Assembly (NCBI GenBank): GCA_032718475.1
Contig: JAUCBJ010008128.1
Coordinates: forward strand, 1 to 64,000
DNA: 64,000 nucleotides
Direction of reading: 5' to 3'
Origin: Nemertoderma westbladi
Taxonomy: Eukaryota > Xenacoelomorpha > Nemertodermatida > Nemertodermatidae
The notes beneath the pieces are model-generated. The model was not told the DNA's origin, ran no database searches, and was given only the letters and a program-made list of their open reading frames with translations. A program made the position numbers and the translations under genes. This document shows, in pieces, positions 1-9,494 of the stretch. Within the stretch, counting starts at the first letter, position 1, and each line of letters begins with the position of its first letter.

Positions 1-246
1 TGCTGCTGCAGTGGTTGAGAGCAACTCTCTTCAACATCTGGATTAGGTGATGGGATCTCTACGAACGCTTTAGGTTTATCCAAAAGGACAAAACCATCAA
101 CGCGGGCTTCAGTAAGAGAGACGCCATCCATCGATTCATTGAGAAAACTAATATGAGCTTTATCATTCAAGTAATGCAACTCGATAGAATTTCCACCGGC
201 ACCTACTTCAGTAGAATTATCGGTGTTGGTGATAATAATTTTTTTT
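1..246 (-). pseudogene. downstream part of unrecognised ORF, +1 frame, runs off window
   Basis: Reading the minus strand leftwards from an A8 run at about 239-246, the +1 frame stays open with no stop to base 1, about 80 codons. The peptide is ordinary in composition (acidic, mixed hydrophobic; for example SFLNESMDGVSLTEARVDG). It lies exactly where the 233-codon frame at 217-918 ends, so the two look like one longer protein separated by a one-base shift in the homopolymer. Function is not recognised. It could be a pseudogene, an assembly error in the A run, or a frameshift used in translation. Confidence 0.4.
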
Positions 247-918
247 ATTATTGGTTTTAATCATTTTGAGACGGTCTGATAATTGAATGATATTTTTATC
301 AAAAAGATGTTTGTCTGTTTCAACGACTTGGTTGTCCCACTCTCGCAACAAAACAGTTAGTTCCTGTTTTGACAAATTGAAACCTGTATAATAGTTAAAA
401 CCAACACTGTCAACGTATCTGACGCTGATTTTCCATAAGCCAACATAGTTGGTTCCTTTAAAAGCTGTTACAAATCCAATAAACTCTGGATTTGATAATT
501 CAATGTAGAATTGATCGCTAATAATCTCTAGCGGTGGAGAGAGAAATTGCAATAATTTCCCTCTGTATTGTATTAGAACTTCAGTAAAAGCTTTGTTGAG
601 GACTTTGCATTTGCCCTGTTTCTGAACGTAAACATCACCCGACGCGGGGTTGATGGAAATATTCAAATTTCCCCGCGCAAAACGAGGAGTTGGATATATC
701 CTACCTGGTATAATTGCTGGTCTGGATTGATGTTGGTTGTCGGTTGTTGTTTCTAGAATGTCTAGCAAATAGCGGGTATCTTGATGAGAAAAACAAATTG
801 ATTCGTTGTCTCCCTGAGATTCCACAATAAAATACTTGCTGTAAACAACGGTACAAGTATATTTATTGTAAGTGAATTTCCAGCTATTTGTTGCTCCGGT
901 TTTTTGCGTTAAGGCCAT
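217..918 (-). CDS. unrecognised protein, 233 codons
   Basis: The frame starts at an ATG at 918 (MALTQKTGAT) and ends at TAA at 217. I do not recognise a family. The protein has no signal peptide, no membrane segment and no obvious repeat; it is rich in beta-prone and aromatic residues (YNKYTCTVVYSKYFIVES near residue 18) and ends in a polar Asn/Lys/His tail produced by the A-rich run. The upstream side (919-1010) is AT-rich with a short ATA repeat just before the start. Codon use looks natural and the frame is long for AT-rich DNA, so it is probably a real or recently real coding exon. It may belong to an intronless host gene or to an unrecognised mobile or viral-like element. The frame carries on in +1 to the window edge. 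Confidence 0.45.
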   Translation of the reverse strand: MALTQKTGATNSWKFTYNKYTCTVVYSKYFIVESQGDNESICFSHQDTRYLLDILETTTDNQHQSRPAIIPGRIYPTPRFARGNLNISINPASGDVYVQKQGKCKVLNKAFTEVLIQYRGKLLQFLSPPLEIISDQFYIELSNPEFIGFVTAFKGTNYVGLWKISVRYVDSVGFNYYTGFNLSKQELTVLLREWDNQVVETDKHLFDKNIIQLSDRLKMIKTNNKKNYYHQHR

Positions 919-1014
919 AATAATAATAATAAATACGAAAAATATTACAAGTGATAAATTTTAAACCGTATCGCTGTAATAAATTGACACCATAGTTCTC
1001 ACTCTAAAATTGTG

Positions 1015-1093
1015 TAAAATCTATATTGAAAATATGACGCTCTTCATTATGATCCAAGCAAGGAAGAGCGTCATATTTTCAATATAGATTTTA
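1015..1093. repeat. perfect 31-bp inverted repeat (hairpin), 17-nt loop
   Basis: Arms at 1015-1045 and 1063-1093 are exact reverse complements (TAAAATCTATATTGAAAATA at the left start), separated by 17 bases. It sits about 100 bp upstream of the minus-strand ORF. The size is like that of a small-RNA precursor, but perfect pairing is also what a small foldback insertion or an inversion leaves. No duplication of flanking bases is obvious. Confidence 0.85.
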
Positions 1094-2203
1094 ATTATCA
1101 GTATCGAGTTTGTTTTTAGGTCGATACCCAATGCTGGAATCAGTATCATTTTATGTGGCGTCGTTTTCCGACCAACGAATATACAACGAGTAAGATAATG
1201 TAGAAATTATTAAGGAAATAACACAATGTCAGAGTGAGAACAAAAAAAAATTAGATATGGTATCAATATATTACCATGAAGATTACTAGAAGTGATGAAT
1301 TTTATTAAAAACATTCACTTATATATATATAAATTTGTGATGTGGCATAGTCAACGAAGAAGAGATGGTACGTGTCATAATCATCGACGAATAAGAAAAG
1401 AGATGGAGTGCAACGTGGATGAATGGTTGGTTGCCTGAATAGGAAATACGTGAAAGAATATGAATCATAGGGTTGTGTGTGTGTGTGTAATAATCAATAA
1501 TTATTATAATAAAAACGTGCAGTATATAATGTTAGTGGTGGTAGCCTTTCAATATGACACAGATGCTGCGGGATTGGTTAGGTTGAGTAACTACTATGCA
1601 AATGTTGTTTGTATACGTGTAGCCGGGACGTGGATTGGTGACAGCCGTGCTGGAGTTGGCAATCAATATAATATCTGATGTAGTTGGTGGCCACGTTGTC
1701 AGCATATACAGTATACAGTGGTTGGATGGTTGGATAGGAAATAACTATGGAAATGTTTGTATACGTGTAGCTGGAAACGTGGCGGAATTTCAACACGTAT
1801 CCTACTGCTGGATTGGTAGGTTGCTCGGTTGAATGGATTGGCGACAGCAGTCGAAGAGTTGGCGATCGAATCGATATAATAGGGTAGTGTGGGGCTAGCC
1901 ACACGATGAGAGGTTTGGGTACGCGCGAAGATGAATATGCTATGGTTGGTTGATGCAACGACACGAACCAATACGCGCGGGTGGTAACAGCTGTAGGAGT
2001 AAGGAGGGCATCGTGAGGTTAGGCTACGCGTAGGTGATAGGCAGCGATTGGTTGAAGGTAACGAGGCGAATCAATATTGATGGTGACAGATGGTCATTAA
2101 ACACCACGATTTAGCACCGGAATTTGGCATTTTTTAATTGCCTCCGAGATGTGGCCCGTAGCCCAGGCTAGGGAGGAGTGGGTGGAGGGCTATGCTTCTC
2201 CTA
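1094..2203. other. non-coding stretch with diverged direct repeats
   Basis: There is no convincing gene. A short motif (TGTTTGTATACGTGTAGC) occurs near 1606 and 1754, and related phrases (GATTGG-GACAGC) near 1633 and 1837, so part of 1560-1930 is an old, diverged tandem duplication with a period near 150 bp. A (GT)n run lies near 1475. The short frames called in both directions here are chance openings in this repeat. Confidence 0.4.
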
Positions 2204-2468
2204 CTACTGGCACATGATGGAGGAACGGAGGAGGGCGAAACTCAACTGAGTCCTGATGAGGGAGAGAGTCTGCGAGTAGGGAGCATTCCATTTCGCCGAC
2301 AGTGGGAGCGCAATGCGTGTGAGGAGAGCATGGGCTGAGCGGCTGGCCCCACTAGTTGTAGCTGGTGGTTTAGTTTACAAAAGGCGAGAAGCAGGCGTGC
2401 TCGACGTCATTGATTCTCTCCTTGTACTTCATCCGTTTCTCTCGCTCATGTTTGCTGTAAGCAGCATC
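2204..2468 (-). pseudogene. C-terminal end of LINE-like RT with restriction-like endonuclease (left half)
   Basis: The minus strand from 2468 reads on from the fragment that ends at 25876 on the other side of the large LTR element, in the same frame across the GCATC duplication: a Tyr-x-x-His-Glu-x-Glu-Lys-Arg segment, then Val-Glu-His. After about 28 codons there is a frame break with stops, then a second frame gives the family's usual C-terminal phrase (LSFALLRSSIMC) before a TAG at 2204-2206. This is a decayed element in which the LTR element landed. Family assignment rests on recollection of the common invertebrate RT proteins with a CxC..H..C..RHN..RD tail. Confidence 0.7.
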
Positions 2469-3009
2469 TGTTAGCTTATTCAATCCCGCTAACACCCCAT
2501 AAAGTTAAGCCGATAAGCAATATTGGGGGACACGAGATTGGGCAATCAATCACTCGTGTCACCCCAACAAAATGGGAAGGAGGAACACACAATAAGGGTC
2601 AGGGGCCAAACCCCTAACCGAGAGAGAATAGCTGGGGTGAGCGCCAACAAGGGTATCAACCAATCAGAGGGGGGGAAGCATCGATCAGGTAGAGTAACAA
2701 GGCCAACCCGTGCAATATAGCCAGTTGGCAGTAATCATATCAGTTCAGTTATCTCAGTATCATATTGGTGCTAGTTAGGTTAGTTAGTTTAGCTAGGGAA
2801 GGACCGGGACTTTAATTACCGTAACCCGCCTTCCGTATACGACAACATTATTCATATGCCTATATCTATATACCCTATGTCTATATATCCGTACAACCGA
2901 ATATTATATACGACGAACGACAGGAACTCCTTTTACCTTTCATACACACGGCGGGGACGCGTGAACTAAACAACCGGATAAACCGGGATCCTTCCTGGAT
3001 CCCGTCACA
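2469..3009 (+). repeat. 5' LTR of outer element (541 bp)
   Basis: TG...CA ends; nearly identical to 25317-25875 except for 18 extra bases in the right copy after the GAGAATAGCTGGGGTGA stretch and about four substitutions. The sequence after it (GTAATTAAACCAGTGCTGCC) would hold the primer-binding site; I do not recognise the tRNA. This segment is followed by two partial copies of a TAATTAAA..AGCTGCC phrase at 3010-3100. Confidence 0.93.
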
Positions 3010-3145
3010 GTAATTAAACCAGTGCTGCCACCCTAGCTAAACTCAGTAATTAAAACCTAGCAGCTACCTGGCAGTAATTAAATCAGAGCTGCCGCCCTAG
3101 CTAGCTAAACTCAGCAACCACCAACCACCAATCTACAGAAGAGAG

Positions 3146-4639
3146 ATGAGTCAGTCGGGAGAGACAACACCGACGCAGACCCCGGACGAAGAACAAACGA
3201 TCCGCGAGGCCGCGACCAGGCGGTATAGGCCCACGACGCTGGAGCCATCGGTAACGGGTGATCCGGAAGTTCAAGATGAGGAGGACCGTCTGGAGTCAGA
3301 AGCCGAGTCGAGAGGAGGGGGAGTCGAGTCGGAGGATAGAGAGAACGAGCTCGAGGGAGAAAGAGACGAGTCGACGCGGAACGAGGGTCGACGTGCCGAT
3401 GTCACGGGCCAGCCACAGGCCGAGAGCGACGAACGGCCCACCGAGACGGTGACGGTGGGGCCGACGGTACGACGCCGGACCCGGAGAGACGACGGAGATG
3501 TCGATACCAATGTCGCCGGCCAGGCACAGGCCGAGGGCGACGGACGGCCCACCGGAACGCCGACAGTGGGGCTGCCGGTACGACGTCGAACCCGGAGAGA
3601 CGGAGGAGGGGTCGGCGACGAGGACGTCGCGGTCTCCGATCAACTTCGACGGGCTTACAACGCGACCCGGAGACTACTAGAGGAGGCCAGAAAGGGGAAA
3701 ACGATAGACGAGGTAAAACTAAAGTCAGGACTAGGTAAGTCGGACAGACATCTATATTATCTAATGCGCTTCGGGCAGAGAGAATTGGCCGAGGAGAGAG
3801 CGACAAGGGTTGCCGAGGAACTGTATGACTCATGGCGGCACGGGGGTATACAACCTAGTGTAGTGTACATAGGGCCATACTTAATCGATGCCCGGGGTAT
3901 AAAATTAGTGGGTTGGAACAGACCTGAGGAGAGCGAATCCGAGGTTGACCCCGCGGATTCGGTCTCGTCGGCCGGAGGGAGTTCCGGGAGGAGGGGGAAA
4001 GTTAGTAGATCGGGAAGGCGGAGGGAATCCGTCACAACCGATAAGTCTGCTACATCCTCCGCGAAAGAAAGACGGGTGAGAGAGATAGACGCTAGGTACC
4101 GTCTCAATCTGGCAGTGCAAGGTAATAGAGAAGTAGGTAGACGGCTAGAGGAGGGGAGAGTGCTGCTAGAGAGGGAAATGGTGTCGATTAGAGAGACAAG
4201 AGAGAGGGCCGAAAGGGCTGTGAGGAGCCTTAGGGAATATGATGAAATAGAGTTGAAGGAACAAGAGGAGCGTGTGGCAAGAGAGAAAAGTGAACGAAAG
4301 GAACGTGAGGCGGAACGCGAGAAACGTGAGGCAAAGTGGGAAAGTGAACGCAGAGAGCGTGAGGCGAGGCGAAGGGAGGGGATTAGGAGAGAGATGGAAT
4401 TGGCCGAGCAGAGCGAACGGGAGGCTATGGATAAAATAGCAAGAGTGGAGCGTGAGCGAAAAGAATTGGAGAAACAGCGAGACAAACTCGTAGAGTATGA
4501 AGCTGTACACACGCGCGAGGTGGGACTGGCGCGGGTGGGGGCGTCTGAGAGCGGGGCAGGCTCGAATATTTTCGAGGAGCCGAGGGCCGTGGATACGTTT
4601 ATTAATACTCCACTCACAGGGACCGCACGACAGACATGA
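3146..4639 (+). CDS. gag-like N-terminal protein with long charged coiled coil (outer element)
   Basis: An ATG-started frame of 497 codons, the first ORF after the 5' LTR. Residues 1-165 are Arg/Glu/Thr-rich with a duplicated phrase (VRRRTRRD about 45 codons apart). The middle (about 170-250) is more globular. Residues about 320-460 are a highly charged Arg/Glu helix (REREAEREKREAKWESERRE), a probable coiled coil. Charged coiled-coil N-terminal extensions before the DUF1759 part are also seen in the nested BEL element of this window, so a gag assembly role is inferred. It ends at a TGA (4637-4639) after which the same frame stays open, see the next entry. Confidence 0.75.
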   Translation: MSQSGETTPTQTPDEEQTIREAATRRYRPTTLEPSVTGDPEVQDEEDRLESEAESRGGGVESEDRENELEGERDESTRNEGRRADVTGQPQAESDERPTETVTVGPTVRRRTRRDDGDVDTNVAGQAQAEGDGRPTGTPTVGLPVRRRTRRDGGGVGDEDVAVSDQLRRAYNATRRLLEEARKGKTIDEVKLKSGLGKSDRHLYYLMRFGQRELAEERATRVAEELYDSWRHGGIQPSVVYIGPYLIDARGIKLVGWNRPEESESEVDPADSVSSAGGSSGRRGKVSRSGRRRESVTTDKSATSSAKERRVREIDARYRLNLAVQGNREVGRRLEEGRVLLEREMVSIRETRERAERAVRSLREYDEIELKEQEERVAREKSERKEREAEREKREAKWESERREREARRREGIRREMELAEQSEREAMDKIARVERERKELEKQRDKLVEYEAVHTREVGLARVGASESGAGSNIFEEPRAVDTFINTPLTGTARQT

Positions 4640-4660
4640 AACTGGTGTGACCTTACGGGC

Positions 4661-4674
4661 GGGGGGGGGGGGGG
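4661..4674 (+). repeat. G14 homopolymer within gag
   Basis: Fourteen consecutive G residues, 21 bases after the TGA that ends the first gag frame. In the open frame it codes for Gly. It is one of ten or so G or C runs of 11-31 bases in this window. Confidence 0.95.
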
Positions 4675-5020
4675 CAATAACAATATTACAGTAGATGACG
4701 TTGATATTAATAATACCGTATTGAACGACTCTAACCAAATCTTTATTGCAGGAAATACTTTACCCAATAGCAATAATTTTATTTTAAATCAGAACGATTC
4801 TAATATTAACGTGCAAAATAATTCTAATAATGTAGTTATACAAAGTAATCCAAATAATTTAAATAATAACCCGAATTCGATTTTACAAAATAATCCAAAT
4901 AATGTTATAACGCAAGATAATGTTTCTAACTTTGGTGCACAGGATAATTTGGGTGAACTAGAGGATACTCACAGTGGTGTTATTAATGTAAACGCGTCCG
5001 ACATGCGTAGCCCGGCGGGT

Positions 5021-5158
5021 GAGGGCCTGGTAGGCCACGTAGCTGGTAGACAGGGAGTAGAGGGCCTGGTAGGCCACGTAGTTGGTAGGCAGGGAGTAGA
5101 GGGCCTGGTAGGCCACGTAGTTGGTAGGCGGGGAGAAGAGGGCCTGGTAGGCCACACA
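5021..5158 (+). repeat. 39-bp coding minisatellite, about 3.5 copies
   Basis: GAGGGCCTGGTAGGCCACGT recurs every 39 bases, giving the 13-residue repeat EGLVGHVVGRQGV in the gag continuation. Copies are nearly identical, so amplification is recent. Confidence 0.9.
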
Positions 5159-5409
5159 ATAGCAGAGGGAGGGGCGGGGGTGAATGGACCCAGCCGCGGT
5201 AGGGTTGATGTGTCGACTAGAGAGGTATATAGCAGCGGAGCGAGAGATAGCGAAGTTAGATGTGGCGAGTGGGGGGGATTACAGGAACCCCACAACAGCA
5301 AGTTAGCGGCGAAAGGGGGGGGGCAGAGAGTGCCCCGCAGGCGTCAATGGATAATGCAAGGGCCGAAGTAGGTAAACCGCAACACCCGGCGACGGAGAGT
5401 AATAGGGGG

Positions 5410-6479
5410 TGTTCGCGCTTTCAGACCTTTGGCAGTTTAACCCGCCAAATTAGGATGTCTTCTAGATAATAAATCACCTTTAGCCTATGACAAGTATTTA
5501 ATTCACTACACTAGTCGAAACCAATCTGTGCGCGATCATTCACCCGTTGGATATACCCGGGAGATTGGGTTCGACGGCTTAATTTTATTGCTATGTAAGC
5601 CTAATGTATTATTCGACTGACAGTATTATATAATCTCTGACAATATTATTCACCTTCGGGAAATATTAACAGTTCCTTTAGGACGTGGCGCTCTATCTAT
5701 ATAAACAGAGTTATGACTTAAACTACTCACAACGATATGGCTTAGTTACAATTCACATATATGGCGCATTCTTTAGGAAATGCTTCGTTATCAGTCTCAC
5801 TCATACACAATGCTGCACAATACTGCACACTGATCTGCCGATCTTCACTGATTTTAGTCACATATAAAAGGAACACGGACCGAATCATGTAGGGTCTATC
5901 AAATAACATTAGATTCACTTCAAACCACTCAACATAGGTCGCAATCATTTATCTGTAACCTTTCTCTCTTACCTTCGGTATATCAAGAATATTGGGTTTT
6001 CGGGGTTATTTGTCGTTATTCCAAATATAATAATTCATCAACCATATTATGAAGAACTGACAGTAAATAGCAGTATAACAATATAAAAGTATGCACAGTG
6101 TTACACAGTATGCAGTGTATGCAGTACTGCAGTATGCAGTATGCAGATAACGGATATATGTCCTTATAATTAAGCCTACTAGTGTAGGACTAAAAACTGA
6201 ACAACGAGAGAACAAAGAAACAAAGAAACGTCGACGTGGCAATATCAGCTGCTAGCCGTCGTCATGGTAGCGACACTGTTTTCAAGAGTATCGAGCTTTT
6301 ACGTCACGGAATTACGGATTATGTCCTCTAAAGTACAAATACAGAAGAAATAGCTTTTATGTCCGCTAAAACACCAGTACAGCAAGGACACGGCCTTTTT
6401 ATGCCTGGTAAACCAACTACAGAGTATTTACGGGAAAAATAAGGAAAAATAACCGGACAATTCAGCAAAAGCTTTTACA
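5410..6479 (-). repeat. 3' LTR of nested BEL (1070 bp)
   Basis: Same sequence as 17662-18588 apart from about six substitutions and an extra segment at about 6090-6243 (a GCAGTAT-rich stretch). Short ORFs inside both LTRs are duplicated because the LTR is; they are not genes. Confidence 0.93.
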
Positions 6480-9400
6480 CCACTCCCAGAAAATGGGATT
6501 TTCAGTCTATAAAATATAAAAATCACAGTTTCTAAAACATAAAGATACTCTAAACAGTTAGTTTCTTTGCGCGGACGGCGTTTACGCAGTTTCTTGAGGC
6601 TAGCAAGAGTCCTTTTCTCTTTGGGGGAGCCACTTTACTAGGAGGGCTATAAATCCTGGGTGAAGGGTGCAATATGATTGCATCAGAAGGTGTAGGATTA
6701 TGGTCGGGGTATCCGCCGTTTCGATATGCTTCTCCTCGAGCTGATTTTCCTCCGCTCGTAGCTGGATACGTTCATCCAAAAACTCTCGCAGAGAATGGGG
6801 TTGTCTAAGTGCGATATCTTCTTAGAGATTCTGGATTTCACAATCGAACTGAGATAAAGACAATTCGTTTATCGCTTGGACTTGCTGTTATAACTTACGT
6901 TTATCTGAACAAACGTAGGTTTCCTTTCTGATCTTTGTAGAATAGCGTTTAACTCGTTTGGTACAACGTTCTCCGCCACTCTGGTGACAGGTTATATCGT
7001 GTCAAGCCGGGACGATGGTAAGGGTTAAACGGCGATATTAAATGTCTGCGTCACAATCCGGCTAGGTAAGATGGGCGGCTAGCTAGAAATCACTGTCGGA
7101 GTGTTACCGATTAATTGTTAGGGTAGCACTAGATCTTTGAACAGTGAATACAGTCCGCGAGGATCCGCGACACCACCAGGATCGCAGGTCTGAGGTCCAA
7201 CTAAGGAATGAGGAGGTTTGACCGAGTATTCCGGGACTCTGATCGTAGGTTTACTCCAGGATCGTTCGAGCCGAGTGAGCATAGGTGATACGTCAACAAG
7301 TTTCGGTTTCCGTGGATGTTTATGTCTTTCCGTTTATTAGTTGGGTCTAGGGCATTTATCGTAATAATACCAAAGACGCACGTCTGGTAAGGTAAACGCG
7401 GGTGATATTTATTTGTTGTTACAATGCTTCTATCAAGAATTCCAAATATACGTTGGAGTTACCGCGTCCATTTGTTTCTTTAGTGTCTTTTCTTTCGAGT
7501 CGATTTCGAATAGAATTTTCGCATTCGAATTTCAGTTTATGGTTCCGACTCCGCTGGGCAGGATATATAGTCGACATAGTCCGTATTGTGTAAATCGATA
7601 GGATGACCAGTAGTTAAGAAGCCCATATACGTACCATTACGCTGCGTATATCGAGCAGCGAATTTTCTATAGTCCAACTCACGCGTGAGCTGCTCTTGGG
7701 ACATTGGCGGTTCGATATAACGACCATCGTCCTCCGCAGCAGTTGGACTAACGTCGCCGCGTATTAAGCTATCAACAAACGCTTGTAAAAGTAGAGTATA
7801 TCACTCCCCGATACCAAGACCATCTTCTATCAACTCCGTCATATCTGCTATATATGAGTTTATCCATATTATAATGAGTTTATATTTAGGCGAGCGGGCG
7901 TCGCTGCCTATCCCAATCAACCCCCGGACAGTACGAGATCCTCAGCGCCGATGTGTCGTCGCCGCTGTACTTTCGCCAACGACGTAGCCGCACAACGACA
8001 ACGACAACCGGCACAAGTCACTCGACTGTCCGTCCCAAAGGCTTAGATGTACTTCAGGTTTTCCTTGGAGAGTTAGGTTACTTTTACGATTGCGACTAGC
8101 TACTGTAAACACACCTTAGCAGTAACATTCACCTATAAACTCACAAATACCACACAACTGGTCACAACTACGCACATTCGGGCCATTTGTCCGTTAGTCA
8201 ATGCCTTCCAGAATGTCACTGTATTATTATGCATCCTTGGGTACTAGTAGTGCGCTATTTATTCCCTATGCTATTCAATGGGACAAGCTTTCTATTGTTC
8301 GTTTAACTCAATTCTAATTCTAGCGTGGTTGTTGCTATGGTGACATTATGCAAGGCTAGCGGTAGAATTAGGGTAATTCCAATACATACAGATCTGGGAT
8401 GTTATTTAATAGTATTCTTTAATAGTCAATGTTCTGTTTTATACATGACTCTATGAATTTTATCGGCTATTGACTATGTTTGGGAGACTTTCGCACACTC
8501 ATATGCATAATAAGATAAATCTCCGCTCCCTTGATCTATTAATTAATGGAATTTTGGGAATGTTATAAATTGCGTAAAAATGGCAATTTATTAAATTCAT
8601 TAAAAGGCATGAATTTAAATTTATTCCCTGAAATTTTATTATTTGATAATTAAATGGACATATTTTGATTCTAGAACATGTCTGGGGACACAAGATCCTT
8701 AATTCTATGACAATTGTCTTTTTAAGAATATCGGTAAATGCTACGATATCTTAATTGACTAGAATTGTTGAAGGATCTGAATTTTACAGATTTTGACTTA
8801 TTAAATTTGCAAATATTAAATAATTAATATTTGAGATGGGCACCAATTTATTCCAGAACTTGTCTGGGGACGTTGACCACTGATTCTAGAATTTGTCTTT
8901 CAAGTATATCGGTGGGTGCCGCGATATCTTAATCGACTAGAATGACAGATGGTCAAAGGGTTTAACAGATTTATTTTGCGTTATACGCTACTGTTAAAGG
9001 GACATCACGCTACTATATGTATTATTTAATATACGGTATGAGAGCAATATCGCACGAAGCAATGTCAGTGTGAAGAGGCAAGTCGTTTCCAAGGTCTACC
9101 CAGAGCTTGGTTTAGCCGAGACACGAGGATCTGAACTTTGCATTCCTAATACTCTGCCTACCAATAATACTTAAATATAGTAGTGGCTTTATTGTACTTT
9201 AATAAGTACGGACATTTCATCTTACTGTAGTCACGTATTTATAATATGATACGGACAGTAAGGAAAGAGGAAAAGAATTATTTCTTGCCGTCGCATTAAA
9301 TATAATATATACGTAATTAAGTAATAAACGCGAATATATATTGCACTAATCTACTAAATAATCGCTAAAATAACATTCTACTGAATAAAATTAAAGAAAA

Positions 9401-9494
9401 CGATTATAATAAAATTACATAGTAATACATACAGAAATATAAAAATAATAAAATAATATAAAATAATAGAGTCACACACCCACTCCATATGTTG
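6480..9494 (-). other. 3' internal region of nested BEL, pol remnant and non-coding
   Basis: Between the ORF stop and the 3' LTR. On the minus strand about 6768-6562 gives a short reading stretch with a basic end (KKLRKRRPRK) after one frameshift, plausibly the C-terminal tail of the lost pol. Near 8664-8775 and 8847-8955 there is an imperfect direct repeat (GTCTGGGGAC .. CGATATCTTAAT). The rest is AT-rich and I see no gene. Integrase is not recognisable here. Confidence 0.5.

Larger units (their letters stand above)
4640..5409 (+). pseudogene. gag continuation, Asn-rich then Gly/Val repeats, split by nested insertion
   Basis: Directly after the TGA at 4637 the same frame continues through a G14 run (4661-4674) into an Asn-rich, polar segment and then four copies of a 13-residue repeat (EGLVGHVVGRQGV) to a stop at 5371. 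Around 5270-5330 two G runs (G7, G9) mark a change to the next frame, which is open up to the nested insertion at 5410 and continues in frame beyond it at 18594. The gag was therefore probably one long frame, now broken by a stop codon, homopolymer shifts and a 13-kb insertion. Confidence 0.65.

Noticed and set aside
1460-1971. Overlapping short ORFs on both strands at 1460-1971
   Set aside because: Diverged direct repeats and a GT run; no codon bias or motif supports coding.
3257-4773. Several long antisense ORFs opposite the charged gag frame
   Set aside because: Arg/Glu-rich codons give Ser/Leu-rich open antisense frames; the sense frame has the ATG, the position after the LTR and the coiled-coil pattern.
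5685-5948. Short ORFs repeated at 5685-5948 and 17937-18200
   Set aside because: Both copies lie in the two LTRs of the same BEL element and overlap on opposite strands; no protein features.
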